NCBI GenBank assembly: GCA_016787725.1
Contig: JAEUTZ010000004.1
Coordinates: 339,259-403,258, forward strand
Direction: 5' to 3'
From: Cyclobacteriaceae bacterium
GTDB lineage: Bacteria > Bacteroidota > Bacteroidia > Cytophagales > Cyclobacteriaceae
DNA: 64,000 nucleotides
The notes beneath the pieces are model-generated. The model had not been told where the DNA came from, did no database searches, and saw only the letters and a list, made by a program, of their open reading frames with translations. Shown here one piece after another: positions 53,456 to 62,063 of this stretch; position 1 is the stretch's first letter; the number at the start of each line of letters is the position of its first letter. The translations under genes and the position numbers were made by a program.

Positions 53456-53890
53456 ATGCTGTCAAAGAAATGTAAATATGCCATTCATGCCTTGATCTAC
53501 CTGACAGAACGGTATCAACAGGGCCCGGTCCATATTCAAGAGATAGCCGATCGTCAGCGAATCCCCAAAAAGTTTTTAGAGGCCATCCTGTTGGAACTAA
53601 GAAATGCCAAGATACTTCATAGCAAAAAGGGCAAAGGAGGTGGCTATTATCTATATAAGCAGCCTGAGGATGTGAATCTGATCGAGATCATCCGGTTAAT
53701 GGATGGTGCCATTGCCATGCTGCCCTGCGTCTCGCTGAATTACTACGAGTCTTGTGAGGAATGTAAGAATGAAAAGACCTGTGGGATTCGAGACAGTTTT
53801 ATTGGCGTGCGTGACGAAACGTTGCGCATTTTGTCCGAGAGTACCCTCGCTAAAATTGTAAAAAGGGAACAGGTACTCGCGAAAGGATAA
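53456..53890 (+). CDS. Rrf2-family transcriptional regulator
   Basis: A 144-residue winged-helix regulator. It starts MLSKKCKYAIHALIYL and continues with the recognition-helix region IQEIADRQRIPKKFLEAILLELRNA and the wing KGKGGGYYL. The C-terminal half has cysteines in PCVSLNYYESCEECKNEKTC, compatible with an Fe-S cluster or redox sensing as in IscR/NsrR-type members. The ATG at 53456 is preferred because the frame upstream overlaps the tRNA region. It precedes a peroxiredoxin gene whose promoter carries repeated ATAGACT boxes, so it may control that gene. Confidence 0.9.
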   Translation: MLSKKCKYAIHALIYLTERYQQGPVHIQEIADRQRIPKKFLEAILLELRNAKILHSKKGKGGGYYLYKQPEDVNLIEIIRLMDGAIAMLPCVSLNYYESCEECKNEKTCGIRDSFIGVRDETLRILSESTLAKIVKREQVLAKG

Positions 53891-53901
53891 TATTTTATAA
53901 A

Positions 53902-53937
53902 ATAGACTATAAAATCTATAGACTTACAGTATATTTG
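53902..53937 (+). promoter_or_regulatory. peroxiredoxin promoter with repeated ATAGACT boxes
   Basis: ATAGACT occurs at 53902-53908 and 53918-53924 (16-base period), and ATAGA-N8-TCTAT forms an inverted repeat at 53902-53919. A perfect -7 box TATATTTG lies at 53930-53937, 17 bases before the ATG. The repeats could be the operator of the adjacent Rrf2 regulator. Confidence 0.5.
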
Positions 53938-53953
53938 CTCAAAATTCTTAATT

Positions 53954-54589
53954 ATGTCATTGCGGTTAGGAGACATTGCCCCCGACTTCGTAGCGGAGAC
54001 CACGGAAGGCACGATGAAATTTCATGATTGGTTAGGCAGCAGTTGGGGTGTCTTGTTTTCACATCCCGCTGATTTTACCCCGGTGTGCACCACGGAATTG
54101 GGCGCTGTGGCAAAACTGCGTTCCGAGTTTGACAAACGAAATGTAAAAGTGGTGGCCCTCAGTGCGGATCCCCTCGATGCACATCAAACCTGGATTGGAG
54201 ATATCAATGAAACCCAAAAGACCCAGGTCAATTTTCCATTGATTGCCGATCCTCAGTTCAAAGTGGCGAATCTGTATGACATGGTACACCCACAGGTAAG
54301 TGATAAGTTTACGGTACGTTCGGTATTTGTGATTGGCCCCGATAAAAAGGTCAAACTCACCATCACCTATCCTGCATCCACCGGTCGAAATTTTGATGAG
54401 ATTCTCAGAGTAATAGATAGTTTACAATTAACGGCCGGATACAGCGTGGCGACCCCTGCCAACTGGAAGCAAGGTGAAGATGTCATCATTACAACGGCTG
54501 TAAAGGATGAAGATATTCCGTCCAAATTCCCCAAGGGGCATACCCGGGTTAAACCGTATTTGCGCACAACGCCCCAACCCAATATTTAA
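53954..54589 (+). CDS. peroxiredoxin, 1-Cys (Prx6) type
   Basis: A 211-residue thiol peroxidase that reduces hydrogen peroxide and organic peroxides. The peroxidatic Cys is in DFTPVCTTELGAVA near residue 45, with the conserved Pro and Thr before it. The segment FVIGPDKKVKLTITYPASTGRNFDE and the long C-terminal extension (residues 150-211) identify the Prx6/1-Cys group rather than AhpC. The Rrf2 gene ends 63 bases upstream, with promoter boxes between. A terminator follows directly. Confidence 0.94.
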   Translation: MSLRLGDIAPDFVAETTEGTMKFHDWLGSSWGVLFSHPADFTPVCTTELGAVAKLRSEFDKRNVKVVALSADPLDAHQTWIGDINETQKTQVNFPLIADPQFKVANLYDMVHPQVSDKFTVRSVFVIGPDKKVKLTITYPASTGRNFDEILRVIDSLQLTAGYSVATPANWKQGEDVIITTAVKDEDIPSKFPKGHTRVKPYLRTTPQPNI

Positions 54590-54601
54590 ATTCAGATTTG
54601 A

Positions 54602-54628
54602 AGAAGGCCAGCAGCCTTCTTTTTTTTG
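54602..54628 (+). terminator. peroxiredoxin gene terminator
   Basis: AGAAGGC (54602-54608) pairs with GCCTTCT (54614-54620), followed by seven T. It lies 12 bases after the stop. Confidence 0.88.
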
Positions 54629-54680
54629 GACTAAATTTGTCATCGCTTATAAATCAGCCTGCATGCAGAAGGAGAAACCT

Positions 54681-55814
54681 ATGAATGAATTGCCCGTAAT
54701 GAACGAGCAGGAGGGGATCGTATTATTTCATCCTCATGTTCCGGCCAGGGCTATTGATGAAGTAACAAACGTTTTGCAATCTCGATGGATTGGCCAAGGT
54801 CCAAGGGTCGCTCAATTTGAAAAAGAGTTTTCAAAACGATTTGCAGGGGCTGGCTCTTCCATTGCCGTTGGCTCCGGTACGGATGCCTTACACCTCGCAT
54901 ATATTTTAGCCGGGTTAAAAGCGGGTGATGAGGTGATTGTTCCCGTATTCACCTGCACCGCCACAAACATCCCGTTTTTGTACATGGATGTTCACGTTCG
55001 GTTTGCGGATGTAGATCCGGAAACGTTGAACATCGATGTAAATCACGTACGGCAACTCGTCAGTGATAAAACAAAGGCCATTGTGTGCGTTCACTATGGA
55101 GGGTTGCCTTGCGATATGGATGAATTGCATGCGGTTGCGAAAGAGTTTAATATTCCCATCATTGAAGATGCCGCGCATGCCCCGGGAGCAACGTACAAAG
55201 GAAAAGTGATTGGAGCGATCTCTCCCTTCACCATGTTTTCTTTTCAGGCGATTAAACACATCACCACCGGAGATGGTGGGATGTTGACCCTTCAGGATCC
55301 AACCCTCGTATCAAAAGCTGAACGCATCCGGTGGTTTGGAATCGACCGGTCTAACAAACAAAAAGGAACCTGGGAAAATGACATTACCGAAGTAGGATAC
55401 AAATACCAGATGACAGATATTGGCGCGGCCATGGGGTTATGCTCTCTTCATGAGTTTGATGATATTCTCGGGCACCGGCAAAAATTAATGGAAGGATACA
55501 AAAAGGGTTTACGTGGAGCGCAAGGCATAAAGCTCATTGGTGCGGATACAACCGACCGTACGCATGCTGCTTGGTTATGCACTGCTCTTGTTGAGGCAAA
55601 TCGTGTTGGATTCATGCATGCGCTTCGGAACAAAGGAATTGAATCGGGACAAGTCCATTATCGCAATGACCGCTACAGTATTTTCGGAGGCCGGAGAGAT
55701 GATCTTCCGCACATGGATGCCATTGAAGACCGGTATATGGTACTCCCGTTGCATACCAAGATGACGCTTGAGCAGGTAGACTACATTTGCGAAGTAATTA
55801 AGCAAGGATGGTAA
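54681..55814 (+). CDS. DegT/DnrJ/EryC1/StrS family sugar aminotransferase
   Basis: A 377-residue PLP enzyme that typically transaminates a nucleotide-linked keto sugar. The family start region VLQSRWIGQGPRVAQFEKEF is present near residue 30. The PLP-contact loop GSGTDALHLAYIL follows, then the Asp of IIEDAAHAPGATYKG and the Schiff-base Lys in FSFQAIKHITTGDGG. The ATG at 54681 has a good purine-rich AAGGAG six bases upstream. A TAAATTTG -7 box (54632-54639) lies in the gap after the terminator. The convergent neighbour is a glycosyltransferase, so a surface-glycan role is likely. Confidence 0.92.
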   Translation: MNELPVMNEQEGIVLFHPHVPARAIDEVTNVLQSRWIGQGPRVAQFEKEFSKRFAGAGSSIAVGSGTDALHLAYILAGLKAGDEVIVPVFTCTATNIPFLYMDVHVRFADVDPETLNIDVNHVRQLVSDKTKAIVCVHYGGLPCDMDELHAVAKEFNIPIIEDAAHAPGATYKGKVIGAISPFTMFSFQAIKHITTGDGGMLTLQDPTLVSKAERIRWFGIDRSNKQKGTWENDITEVGYKYQMTDIGAAMGLCSLHEFDDILGHRQKLMEGYKKGLRGAQGIKLIGADTTDRTHAAWLCTALVEANRVGFMHALRNKGIESGQVHYRNDRYSIFGGRRDDLPHMDAIEDRYMVLPLHTKMTLEQVDYICEVIKQGW

Positions 55815-55815
55815 G

Positions 55816-56712
55816 CTATTTCTGAATAAATGAGAATGCCCGCTTTAAGTGATCGCGCAACAGCTTTATTTGAAACCCACGAGGATCGGGTTCGGGCGTG
55901 TAGCCATCGAATTTTTGTCCCATCCTTAAATACATGTCGAAGAAGGTCGATTTAGAGAGGCCCCATTTACGAAGGAACTGTTTGTTCCCATTATTCCTTT
56001 TTACACGAGCTGTTGTGCGCGAAACAAAATGATACACCCGGGCCTGACTGACCCCCTTGTAATAGCGCACTCCACATTGCCATAACTTCATCATCATGTC
56101 CGGGTCGGATCCCATGCCTGGAGTGAATTCAGTACTAAGCCCGCCAATGAGACTCCATATCTGGTGATGTAATACCAGCGGATACCAATTGGAGCCATTC
56201 CAATCGGTAAACGGAATGGTATTATGTTCTTTAAGAAATCGACTCTCCTCAAATTCTTTTATGTTTTTACCAAAGTTATACGGGGCGATCATGCTTTTAT
56301 ATTGCGTGGGACTATGTTCAATCATTGTGCCACTGATACAGAAAAATATATGACCTGCTCTTTTGATTTCTTCCAATAAATAATAGTCCCAATCAGGTGC
56401 GAAATAATAATCATCATCCGACAGGACAAGGTACTTAGCCGTAGCCAACGAAGCCGGTGCATTGAAACCATAGCACACGCCTACGTTTTCCTCTGAATGG
56501 GTATAACTTATCCGCTGCTGTTTTATCCAATCTAAGGTGCCATCCCTTCCTTCATTCACGTGTATAATCAGCTCATGCTGATAGCGCGAATTTTTCCGGA
56601 TGCTTTCGATACAGCATTTCAGGTATTCCAGGTTGTTCCAGGAGGGTATTAAAATAGAGAAGACCGGACTGTATTCAGGGGGTGTTGAATGGTAGCTGAT
56701 TTTTGAAATCAT
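55816..56712 (-). CDS. glycosyltransferase family 2
   Basis: A 298-residue GT-A fold transferase. The N-terminal FSILIPSWNNLEYLKCCIESI is the nucleotide-sugar site, and the DxD motif appears as YLVLSDDDYYFAPDWD near residue 100. A second acidic/Trp-rich stretch (PFTDWNGSNWYPLV, then FTPGMGSDPDMMMKLW) contributes to the acceptor site. The acceptor is unknown. Its start overlaps the EamA stop by four bases, so both are one operon on the minus strand. It converges on the aminotransferase with a single-base gap. Confidence 0.88.
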   Translation of the reverse strand: MISKISYHSTPPEYSPVFSILIPSWNNLEYLKCCIESIRKNSRYQHELIIHVNEGRDGTLDWIKQQRISYTHSEENVGVCYGFNAPASLATAKYLVLSDDDYYFAPDWDYYLLEEIKRAGHIFFCISGTMIEHSPTQYKSMIAPYNFGKNIKEFEESRFLKEHNTIPFTDWNGSNWYPLVLHHQIWSLIGGLSTEFTPGMGSDPDMMMKLWQCGVRYYKGVSQARVYHFVSRTTARVKRNNGNKQFLRKWGLSKSTFFDMYLRMGQKFDGYTPEPDPRGFQIKLLRDHLKRAFSFIQK

Positions 56713-57644
56713 GCTTTAAGATTTAAGGCCTCGTACTGTTTCCGTTTTTGATGTTGGTACCCATAATTAACAAGATAAATACCGGTTACAGTAATTAAAA
56801 ACGCCAGGCCAATTTTAAGATTCAATTTTTCTTCCAACACCAGCCAGCCAAGCACCACAGCCACCAGGGGATTTACGTAGGAGTAGAGTGAGGCAATGGT
56901 AATGGGTAACTTACTCAGCGTGTAGGCATACATACTAAATGCGGCAACCGATCCGATCAAAACCAGGTAGGTCAATGCAAAAATTACATCGGTGGACCAC
57001 TGCACCTGTTGCAAATTGTCAAACGCGAGACTAAAAGGAATACAAAAGATTCCTCCAAAAAACATTTGTTGACCCGCATCAAAGAAGGGATTGGATGTAT
57101 GAATGGTGCGTTTTGTTAAAATACTACCAACCGCCCACGTGAGGGTCGCAATAAAAATCAGGACAATGCCCCACCGGTAGGTAGGGTTCGCAAAGTCTGC
57201 GAGATACTCTGAGAATACCAGGATTATTCCCGACAACCCAGTGAGTACGCCTAGCCCAATGATCCAATTGGGCATCTCTGACCGATTAACTGACAGGTTG
57301 ATCAAAATAACCATCACCGGCATGGTGGAGCAAATGATGGCGGCCAGTCCACTGGGCACAACCACTTCGGCCCAGGACACCAACCCATTGCCACAGGTGA
57401 TCATCAAAAATCCCCGAAAAGCCTGAATTCGCAGATCATTTAACGAAGGAAACTTATCCCGCCTGATCAAGAGGAAGAAAGAGCATAAGAGCAGACCCGC
57501 AGTAATCTGGCGAAGTCCGGCAAACAGAAAGGGAGGAAAATTCATTACTCCTATTCTCATCACCAAAAATGTAGTGCCCCAGATCAGACAAATTCCAGCC
57601 AGGCATAGGTATGCGATTCCAATTTCTTTTTTCACGGGGCGCAA
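56709..57644 (-). CDS. EamA/DMT-family transporter
   Basis: A 311-residue inner-membrane protein with ten helices in two EamA repeats. The first repeat has CLAGICLIWGTTFLVMRIG and the second FIATLTWAVGSILTKRTI. The family exports small metabolites such as amino acids or nucleobase analogues; the substrate here is unknown. It precedes and overlaps the glycosyltransferase gene, which implies co-transcription but not necessarily shared function. Confidence 0.9.
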   Translation of the reverse strand: MRPVKKEIGIAYLCLAGICLIWGTTFLVMRIGVMNFPPFLFAGLRQITAGLLLCSFFLLIRRDKFPSLNDLRIQAFRGFLMITCGNGLVSWAEVVVPSGLAAIICSTMPVMVILINLSVNRSEMPNWIIGLGVLTGLSGIILVFSEYLADFANPTYRWGIVLIFIATLTWAVGSILTKRTIHTSNPFFDAGQQMFFGGIFCIPFSLAFDNLQQVQWSTDVIFALTYLVLIGSVAAFSMYAYTLSKLPITIASLYSYVNPLVAVVLGWLVLEEKLNLKIGLAFLITVTGIYLVNYGYQHQKRKQYEALNLKA

Positions 57645-57786
57645 GGTAGAGAGTGTTTAATAATCGCCAAAAAGCGGTTGACATTTCAATTTGATTTTGA
57701 GACACCTCAGCTAGTGTCGACCTCATTTTAATTAAAAACCTTAAACAATCCATCGGCCCTGGCGTACATTCGAGTAAATTATACAA

Positions 57787-58866
57787 ATGAAGCGTTCCTC
57801 TGTACTCGTTCTTGTGTTTTTGGCTGGCTGTAATCAGAAAATGGAAACTTTCAAGCCAGCGGTAAAGCCGCTGATAGAAGCAGTTTACGCCTCTGGATAT
57901 GTTGTTTCAGAACAGGAGTATCAGGTTTTTTCTCAGGCAGACGGGACGTTGAAGCAAGTGGTTGTGAAAGAAGGCGAACGGGTAAAGCAGGGGCAACCTC
58001 TGCTCATTATTGAGAGTATTCAGCAAAGCGCCCGCTATACTATCGCTAAAGAAGCGCATGAACAGGCAAAGGCAAATAAAGCTCCGGCTCTTGCCGAATT
58101 GGAGGCTTCCCTTCAAAGCGCACAGTCAAAGATGCAGTTTGATTCAATCAACTTTCAGCGCTATGAAAATCTGTTGAAGTCGAATGCTACCTCCCGGATG
58201 GAATTTGACAGGGCACAGGTTCAATACAAGAATTCCCGCAATGAGTACCGGGCACTTAAAAATCGGTTGATCAAAACTCAGAACGATATCGACCTGGCAA
58301 TACAAAATTCCTTTAATCAATTACAGATCGCGGAGGAAGAATCAGGCAATTATGTGGTGCGCAGCGACATTGATGGCATCGTCTTTAAAATCATGAAAGA
58401 ACGTGGTGAATTGGTACGCAGAAGTGAAGTAATCGCCATTGTTGGACAACCCGACAACTTTTATTTGAAACTGACGGTCGATGAATTGGATGTACAACGG
58501 GTGAAGGAAGGACAGGAGGTGGTGGTAAAAATTGATGCCTACTCTAACCGGAGTTACCGCGGTACCGTAAGTAAAATATATCCCCTGGTAGATACCCGTC
58601 AACAGTCATTGCGCGTGGATGTTGTGTTGAACGAAAAATTGCCCGGCATCTTTTCAGGATTGGCGGTGGAGGCGAACATCATCATCCGCCAAAAGGAGAA
58701 TGCCTTGGTTATACCCAAACACTATTTACTTCCGGGCGACTCGGTTTTGATAAACACCGATTTGGGAACACAAAAAGTGAAAGTGATACCCGGCATCGAA
58801 ACCCTGGAGGAAGTGGAAATTTTTGAGGGGTTATCGCCTGAGAGCAACTTAGTTAGCACCCGATGA
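57787..58866 (+). CDS. periplasmic adaptor subunit of an ABC exporter (HlyD/MacA-like)
   Basis: A 359-residue membrane-fusion protein with a lipoprotein signal (LAGC at residues 12-15). A beta-barrel/biotinyl-lipoyl half motif (DGTLKQVVVKEGERVKQGQPLLII, landmark near 55-78) is followed by a long coiled-coil hairpin (residues 95-180), the second lipoyl half (SDIDGIVFKIMKERGELV) and a beta-barrel. It links the inner-membrane permease to an outer-membrane channel. Its stop overlaps the permease start by four bases (ATGA). Confidence 0.9.
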   Translation: MKRSSVLVLVFLAGCNQKMETFKPAVKPLIEAVYASGYVVSEQEYQVFSQADGTLKQVVVKEGERVKQGQPLLIIESIQQSARYTIAKEAHEQAKANKAPALAELEASLQSAQSKMQFDSINFQRYENLLKSNATSRMEFDRAQVQYKNSRNEYRALKNRLIKTQNDIDLAIQNSFNQLQIAEEESGNYVVRSDIDGIVFKIMKERGELVRRSEVIAIVGQPDNFYLKLTVDELDVQRVKEGQEVVVKIDAYSNRSYRGTVSKIYPLVDTRQQSLRVDVVLNEKLPGIFSGLAVEANIIIRQKENALVIPKHYLLPGDSVLINTDLGTQKVKVIPGIETLEEVEIFEGLSPESNLVSTR

Positions 58867-60131
58867 ATTCACCCATTACAGCTTTTAAACTTTCGCTTGA
58901 AATTGCCCGGGTACATCTGGTAAGCAAGCCCAAGCAAACGATTATTGCCATGTTGGGTGTAACGTTTGGCATCGGCATGTTTGTGGCGCTGGTCAGTTTA
59001 ATGACTGGACTTAACAATTTTACGGAAGAGTTAACGATGACTTCGTCCCCGGATATTCATATCTATCAGGATGTTACGGAGCCACGCCTCAGTCTGCTGG
59101 AAGAAATTAATCCGGCAGGGTTAAATAAGATCCATCATCAGCGACCAAAGCAAGAGTCCGCACGATTACGCGGAGCTATGCAAATTGTGGAAATGCTCAG
59201 ACGCGATCCACGCGTGATGGGTGCGGCTCCTTTTTTGTCATCGCAGGTTTTTTACAACAACGGCCCGGTTCAGTTAAACGGTTCAATTGTCGGAGTTGAC
59301 ATTCTTGAAGAGGATAAACTTTTTGATTTGCGATCTAAATTGAAGCAAGGCCGATTGGAAGATTTATTAGCCAGTCGTGATGGAATAATTATAGGCTCCG
59401 GATTAGCGCGGAAATTGGATGTGACTGTTGGAAGTCGGGTTTTAATCACTACTCCGGCCGGTTTTACGCGAATGCTGAAGGTGATTGGGATATTTCAAAT
59501 GGGCATGGGCGCCATCGATAATGTTCGGGCGTATGCCAATCTGGCGATGGTACAGACCATCATGCAACAAAACCAATCATTTATCACGAACATCAATGTG
59601 CGGTTATACGATCGTTATCAGGCCAAGCCCATGGCGGCTGATCTGAACATGAACTTGGATTATAAAGCCGAAGACTGGGAGACGGCCAATGCCACGTTTT
59701 TAACCGGAAATAAAATCCGCAATATTATTTCTTACTCGGTGTCGATTACCTTATTAATTGTTGCCGGCTTTGGGATTTACAACATCCTGAATATGACCAT
59801 TTATAACAAGATGAAAGACATTGCCATTTTAAAAGCCATGGGTTTTGCAGGAGGAGATGTCAGAAGAATCTTTATGATACAATCCCTGACCATCGGGTTT
59901 GTTGGGAGTTTATTCGGATTACTGGTTGGATTCACGCTGTCGTATTTGATTTCCAAAGCTCCCTTTGATGGGGGTGACTTTGTTAGCCTGGATCATTTTC
60001 CGGTTAATTTTGATCCCCTTTATTATCTGATTGGAACCGTTTTCGGGGTTATCACGACAGCCGTTGCCGGATACATGCCTTCGCGCAAAGCATCAAAGGT
60101 AGACCCCATTGAAATATTAAGAGGCCAATGA
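58863..60131 (+). CDS. ABC transporter permease (MacB/FtsX family)
   Basis: A 422-residue inner-membrane protein. One helix near residues 28-48 (QTIIAMLGVTFGIGMFVALVSL) is followed by a periplasmic MacB_PCD domain (about 50-270) and three C-terminal FtsX helices (about 290-312, 340-365, 388-410). The segment KDIAILKAMGFAGGDVRRIFMIQS is the FtsX family coupling loop. With the adaptor and ATPase it forms a MacAB-like mechanotransmission exporter for peptides, lipids or antibiotics. It overlaps the ATPase gene by four bases. Confidence 0.92.
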   Translation: MNSPITAFKLSLEIARVHLVSKPKQTIIAMLGVTFGIGMFVALVSLMTGLNNFTEELTMTSSPDIHIYQDVTEPRLSLLEEINPAGLNKIHHQRPKQESARLRGAMQIVEMLRRDPRVMGAAPFLSSQVFYNNGPVQLNGSIVGVDILEEDKLFDLRSKLKQGRLEDLLASRDGIIIGSGLARKLDVTVGSRVLITTPAGFTRMLKVIGIFQMGMGAIDNVRAYANLAMVQTIMQQNQSFITNINVRLYDRYQAKPMAADLNMNLDYKAEDWETANATFLTGNKIRNIISYSVSITLLIVAGFGIYNILNMTIYNKMKDIAILKAMGFAGGDVRRIFMIQSLTIGFVGSLFGLLVGFTLSYLISKAPFDGGDFVSLDHFPVNFDPLYYLIGTVFGVITTAVAGYMPSRKASKVDPIEILRGQ

Positions 60132-60814
60132 AAGCGTCATCTGCCGATGTTTTGAAAGTTACCGGAGTATCCAAATACTTCTACGAACCTGAAAAGTTTC
60201 AAGTCTTAAAGAATATCGATTTGACGGTGCAACGCGGTGAATTTCTTTCGCTGGTTGGAAAATCGGGCTGTGGAAAATCCACCTTAATGTATGTGCTTTC
60301 CACCATGGATACCGACTATGAAGGTGAGCTTGAAATTGCCGGGGAACGACTGACGGGTAAAAAGCAAAATGAGTTAGCCCCCTTTCGAAATAACCACATC
60401 GGGTTTGTGTTTCAGTTTCATTACCTGCTGCCGGAGTTCACCGTCTTACAAAATGTGATGATACCCGCGCTGAAGTTAGGACAGTATTCCCGAACAGAGA
60501 TTGAGCATCGGGCAGTTGAGAAACTTAAACTATTGGGTATGGATGAACATGTCCTTAAGAAGACCAACAAATTATCCGGGGGTCAGCAACAACGAGTGGC
60601 CATTGCCCGGGCATTAATCAATGATCCCGATATCATCATGGGCGATGAGCCTACGGGTAACCTTGACTCATATAATGCGGGGTTGGTGTTTGAGACGTTT
60701 AGAGAATTGACCTCTGCGTATAATCAAAGTATTATTGCTGTTACCCATGACAGCGAATTTGCAAAACGAACCGACCGGGTTGTGGAAATGAGTGATGGAC
60801 GGATTATTAAATAG
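60128..60814 (+). CDS. ABC transporter ATPase (LolD/MacB type)
   Basis: A 228-residue ATPase. Walker A GKSGCGKSTLMYVL is near residue 38, the Q-loop in FVFQFHYLLPEFTV near 95, the signature LSGGQQQRVAIARAL near 145, and Walker B DIIMGDEPTGNLD near 166. Short length and close similarity to LolD/MacB partner ATPases fit the adjacent FtsX permease. All three genes overlap by four bases, a tightly coupled operon. Confidence 0.95.
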   Translation: MKASSADVLKVTGVSKYFYEPEKFQVLKNIDLTVQRGEFLSLVGKSGCGKSTLMYVLSTMDTDYEGELEIAGERLTGKKQNELAPFRNNHIGFVFQFHYLLPEFTVLQNVMIPALKLGQYSRTEIEHRAVEKLKLLGMDEHVLKKTNKLSGGQQQRVAIARALINDPDIIMGDEPTGNLDSYNAGLVFETFRELTSAYNQSIIAVTHDSEFAKRTDRVVEMSDGRIIK

Positions 60815-60829
60815 ATTAAACAAAACTCG

Positions 60830-61045
60830 ATGGAAGAAATAGGGGTAACGAAGCAGCCAAGTGTCTTATGGAAAAAGGATCCATTTATGACAACGCTTAA
60901 TTCTTTATTGACGCGGCCAGCTCCTGTCAACTCCTACCATCATCTGTTCCATGTAGCCCAACAGAATTTTTACCTGTGGCAACAGGAACAAAAGAAGGGA
61001 AAAGAGAAAACCAGGCGCAGGCTGAGACGAGATGACACTGGCTAA
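60830..61045 (+). CDS. hypothetical 71-residue basic protein
   Basis: A short frame beginning 15 bases after the ATPase stop and ending 14 bases inside the histidine kinase gene. It is hydrophilic with a highly basic tail (QKKGKEKTRRRLRRDD) and has no membrane helix or known motif. Its position inside an otherwise tightly packed operon favours real translation, but length and composition give little support. Confidence 0.4.
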   Translation: MEEIGVTKQPSVLWKKDPFMTTLNSLLTRPAPVNSYHHLFHVAQQNFYLWQQEQKKGKEKTRRRLRRDDTG

Positions 61046-62063
61046 GCGAATTGGTTATCAGAGTTGGTCCCATGTAGCAACCGCGTATGGCATCATTGTA
61101 GGCCTCGGTATGCTCAGTGCCCTATTCAGATACTTTCGGTTTCCGGACTTCAGTGTTCCGCTTCAAGTTAATTTCTTCATCGCATCCTTAATTGGAGCTG
61201 CTTTTATTTGGGAAACTTTGCGTGTTATTAATTTAACTCTTAACCGCTATTATCCGTTTGAACGAAGTGTTTATGGCCGAATTGTATTGCAGTTGATCAT
61301 CGGGTCTGCATTCGGTCTTTTTTGCCGCATCTTAATCTATCTGTTTGCCGAGCCTCATTTTCCTTTTCAGCTAGACAGCCTGTTTCTGGCCGTTACTTGG
61401 GCATTGTGGATCCTATTTCCTTCCGGTATTAATCTGATCTTTTTTGCCGGATATTTCTTTAACCAATGGAAAGCGGGGTTGGTGAAAACGGAGCGCCTCG
61501 AGCGGGAAAAAGCACAAGTGCAGTTTGACAACCTTAAAAATCAACTCAACCCTCATTTTCTTTTCAATGCCTTGACGTCATTGAATAGTTTGATAAAAGA
61601 GGATCAACAATTAGCCTCGCTTTTTCTTCAGCACTTATCAAAAGTGTACCGGTATGTGCTACAACATCAGGAAGAAACGCTGGTGAGTATTCAGACGGAA
61701 CTGGAATTCATCAAAAACTATATTTTTTTAGCGCAAACCCGGTTTGATAAAGCATTATTGATTGTTGTCCACATTGAGCCTCGCTGTTTGGATAAACGAA
61801 TAATACCCGTCACTATACAGGTTCTTTTAGAGAACGCTTTTAAACATAATGTTCTGGAAGTAGACCGACCCCTGCGAATTGAAATCGTTACGGAGGGAGA
61901 TTTCTTATTGATTCGTAATAATTTGCAAAAGAGGCGAATCGTGGAGGGGTCCAATCAGCTTGGATTAGAAAATCTCAAATCCTTGTATCGGTACTTTAGC
62001 ACAAGACCTTTGCAAGTAGAACAGACTGAAACTTCCTTTATGGTTAAAGTTCCGTTGCTATGA
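61032..62063 (+). CDS. LytS-family sensor histidine kinase
   Basis: A 343-residue kinase with four hydrophobic helices in the N-terminal 150 residues. The His_kinase domain follows, with the phosphorylated His in LKNQLNPHFLFNALTSLNSL near residue 180 and the ATPase part showing VQVLLENAFKHNVL (N-box) and LGLENLKSLYRYF. It senses an unknown membrane signal and should phosphorylate the LytTR regulator whose gene overlaps it by four bases. It is in line with the ABC exporter, suggesting it controls that exporter. Confidence 0.92.
   Translation: MTLAKRIGYQSWSHVATAYGIIVGLGMLSALFRYFRFPDFSVPLQVNFFIASLIGAAFIWETLRVINLTLNRYYPFERSVYGRIVLQLIIGSAFGLFCRILIYLFAEPHFPFQLDSLFLAVTWALWILFPSGINLIFFAGYFFNQWKAGLVKTERLEREKAQVQFDNLKNQLNPHFLFNALTSLNSLIKEDQQLASLFLQHLSKVYRYVLQHQEETLVSIQTELEFIKNYIFLAQTRFDKALLIVVHIEPRCLDKRIIPVTIQVLLENAFKHNVLEVDRPLRIEIVTEGDFLLIRNNLQKRRIVEGSNQLGLENLKSLYRYFSTRPLQVEQTETSFMVKVPLL

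Noticed and set aside
54507-54680. N-terminal extension of the aminotransferase
   Set aside because: It runs through the end of the peroxiredoxin gene and its terminator; the ATG at 54681 has a good ribosome-binding site.
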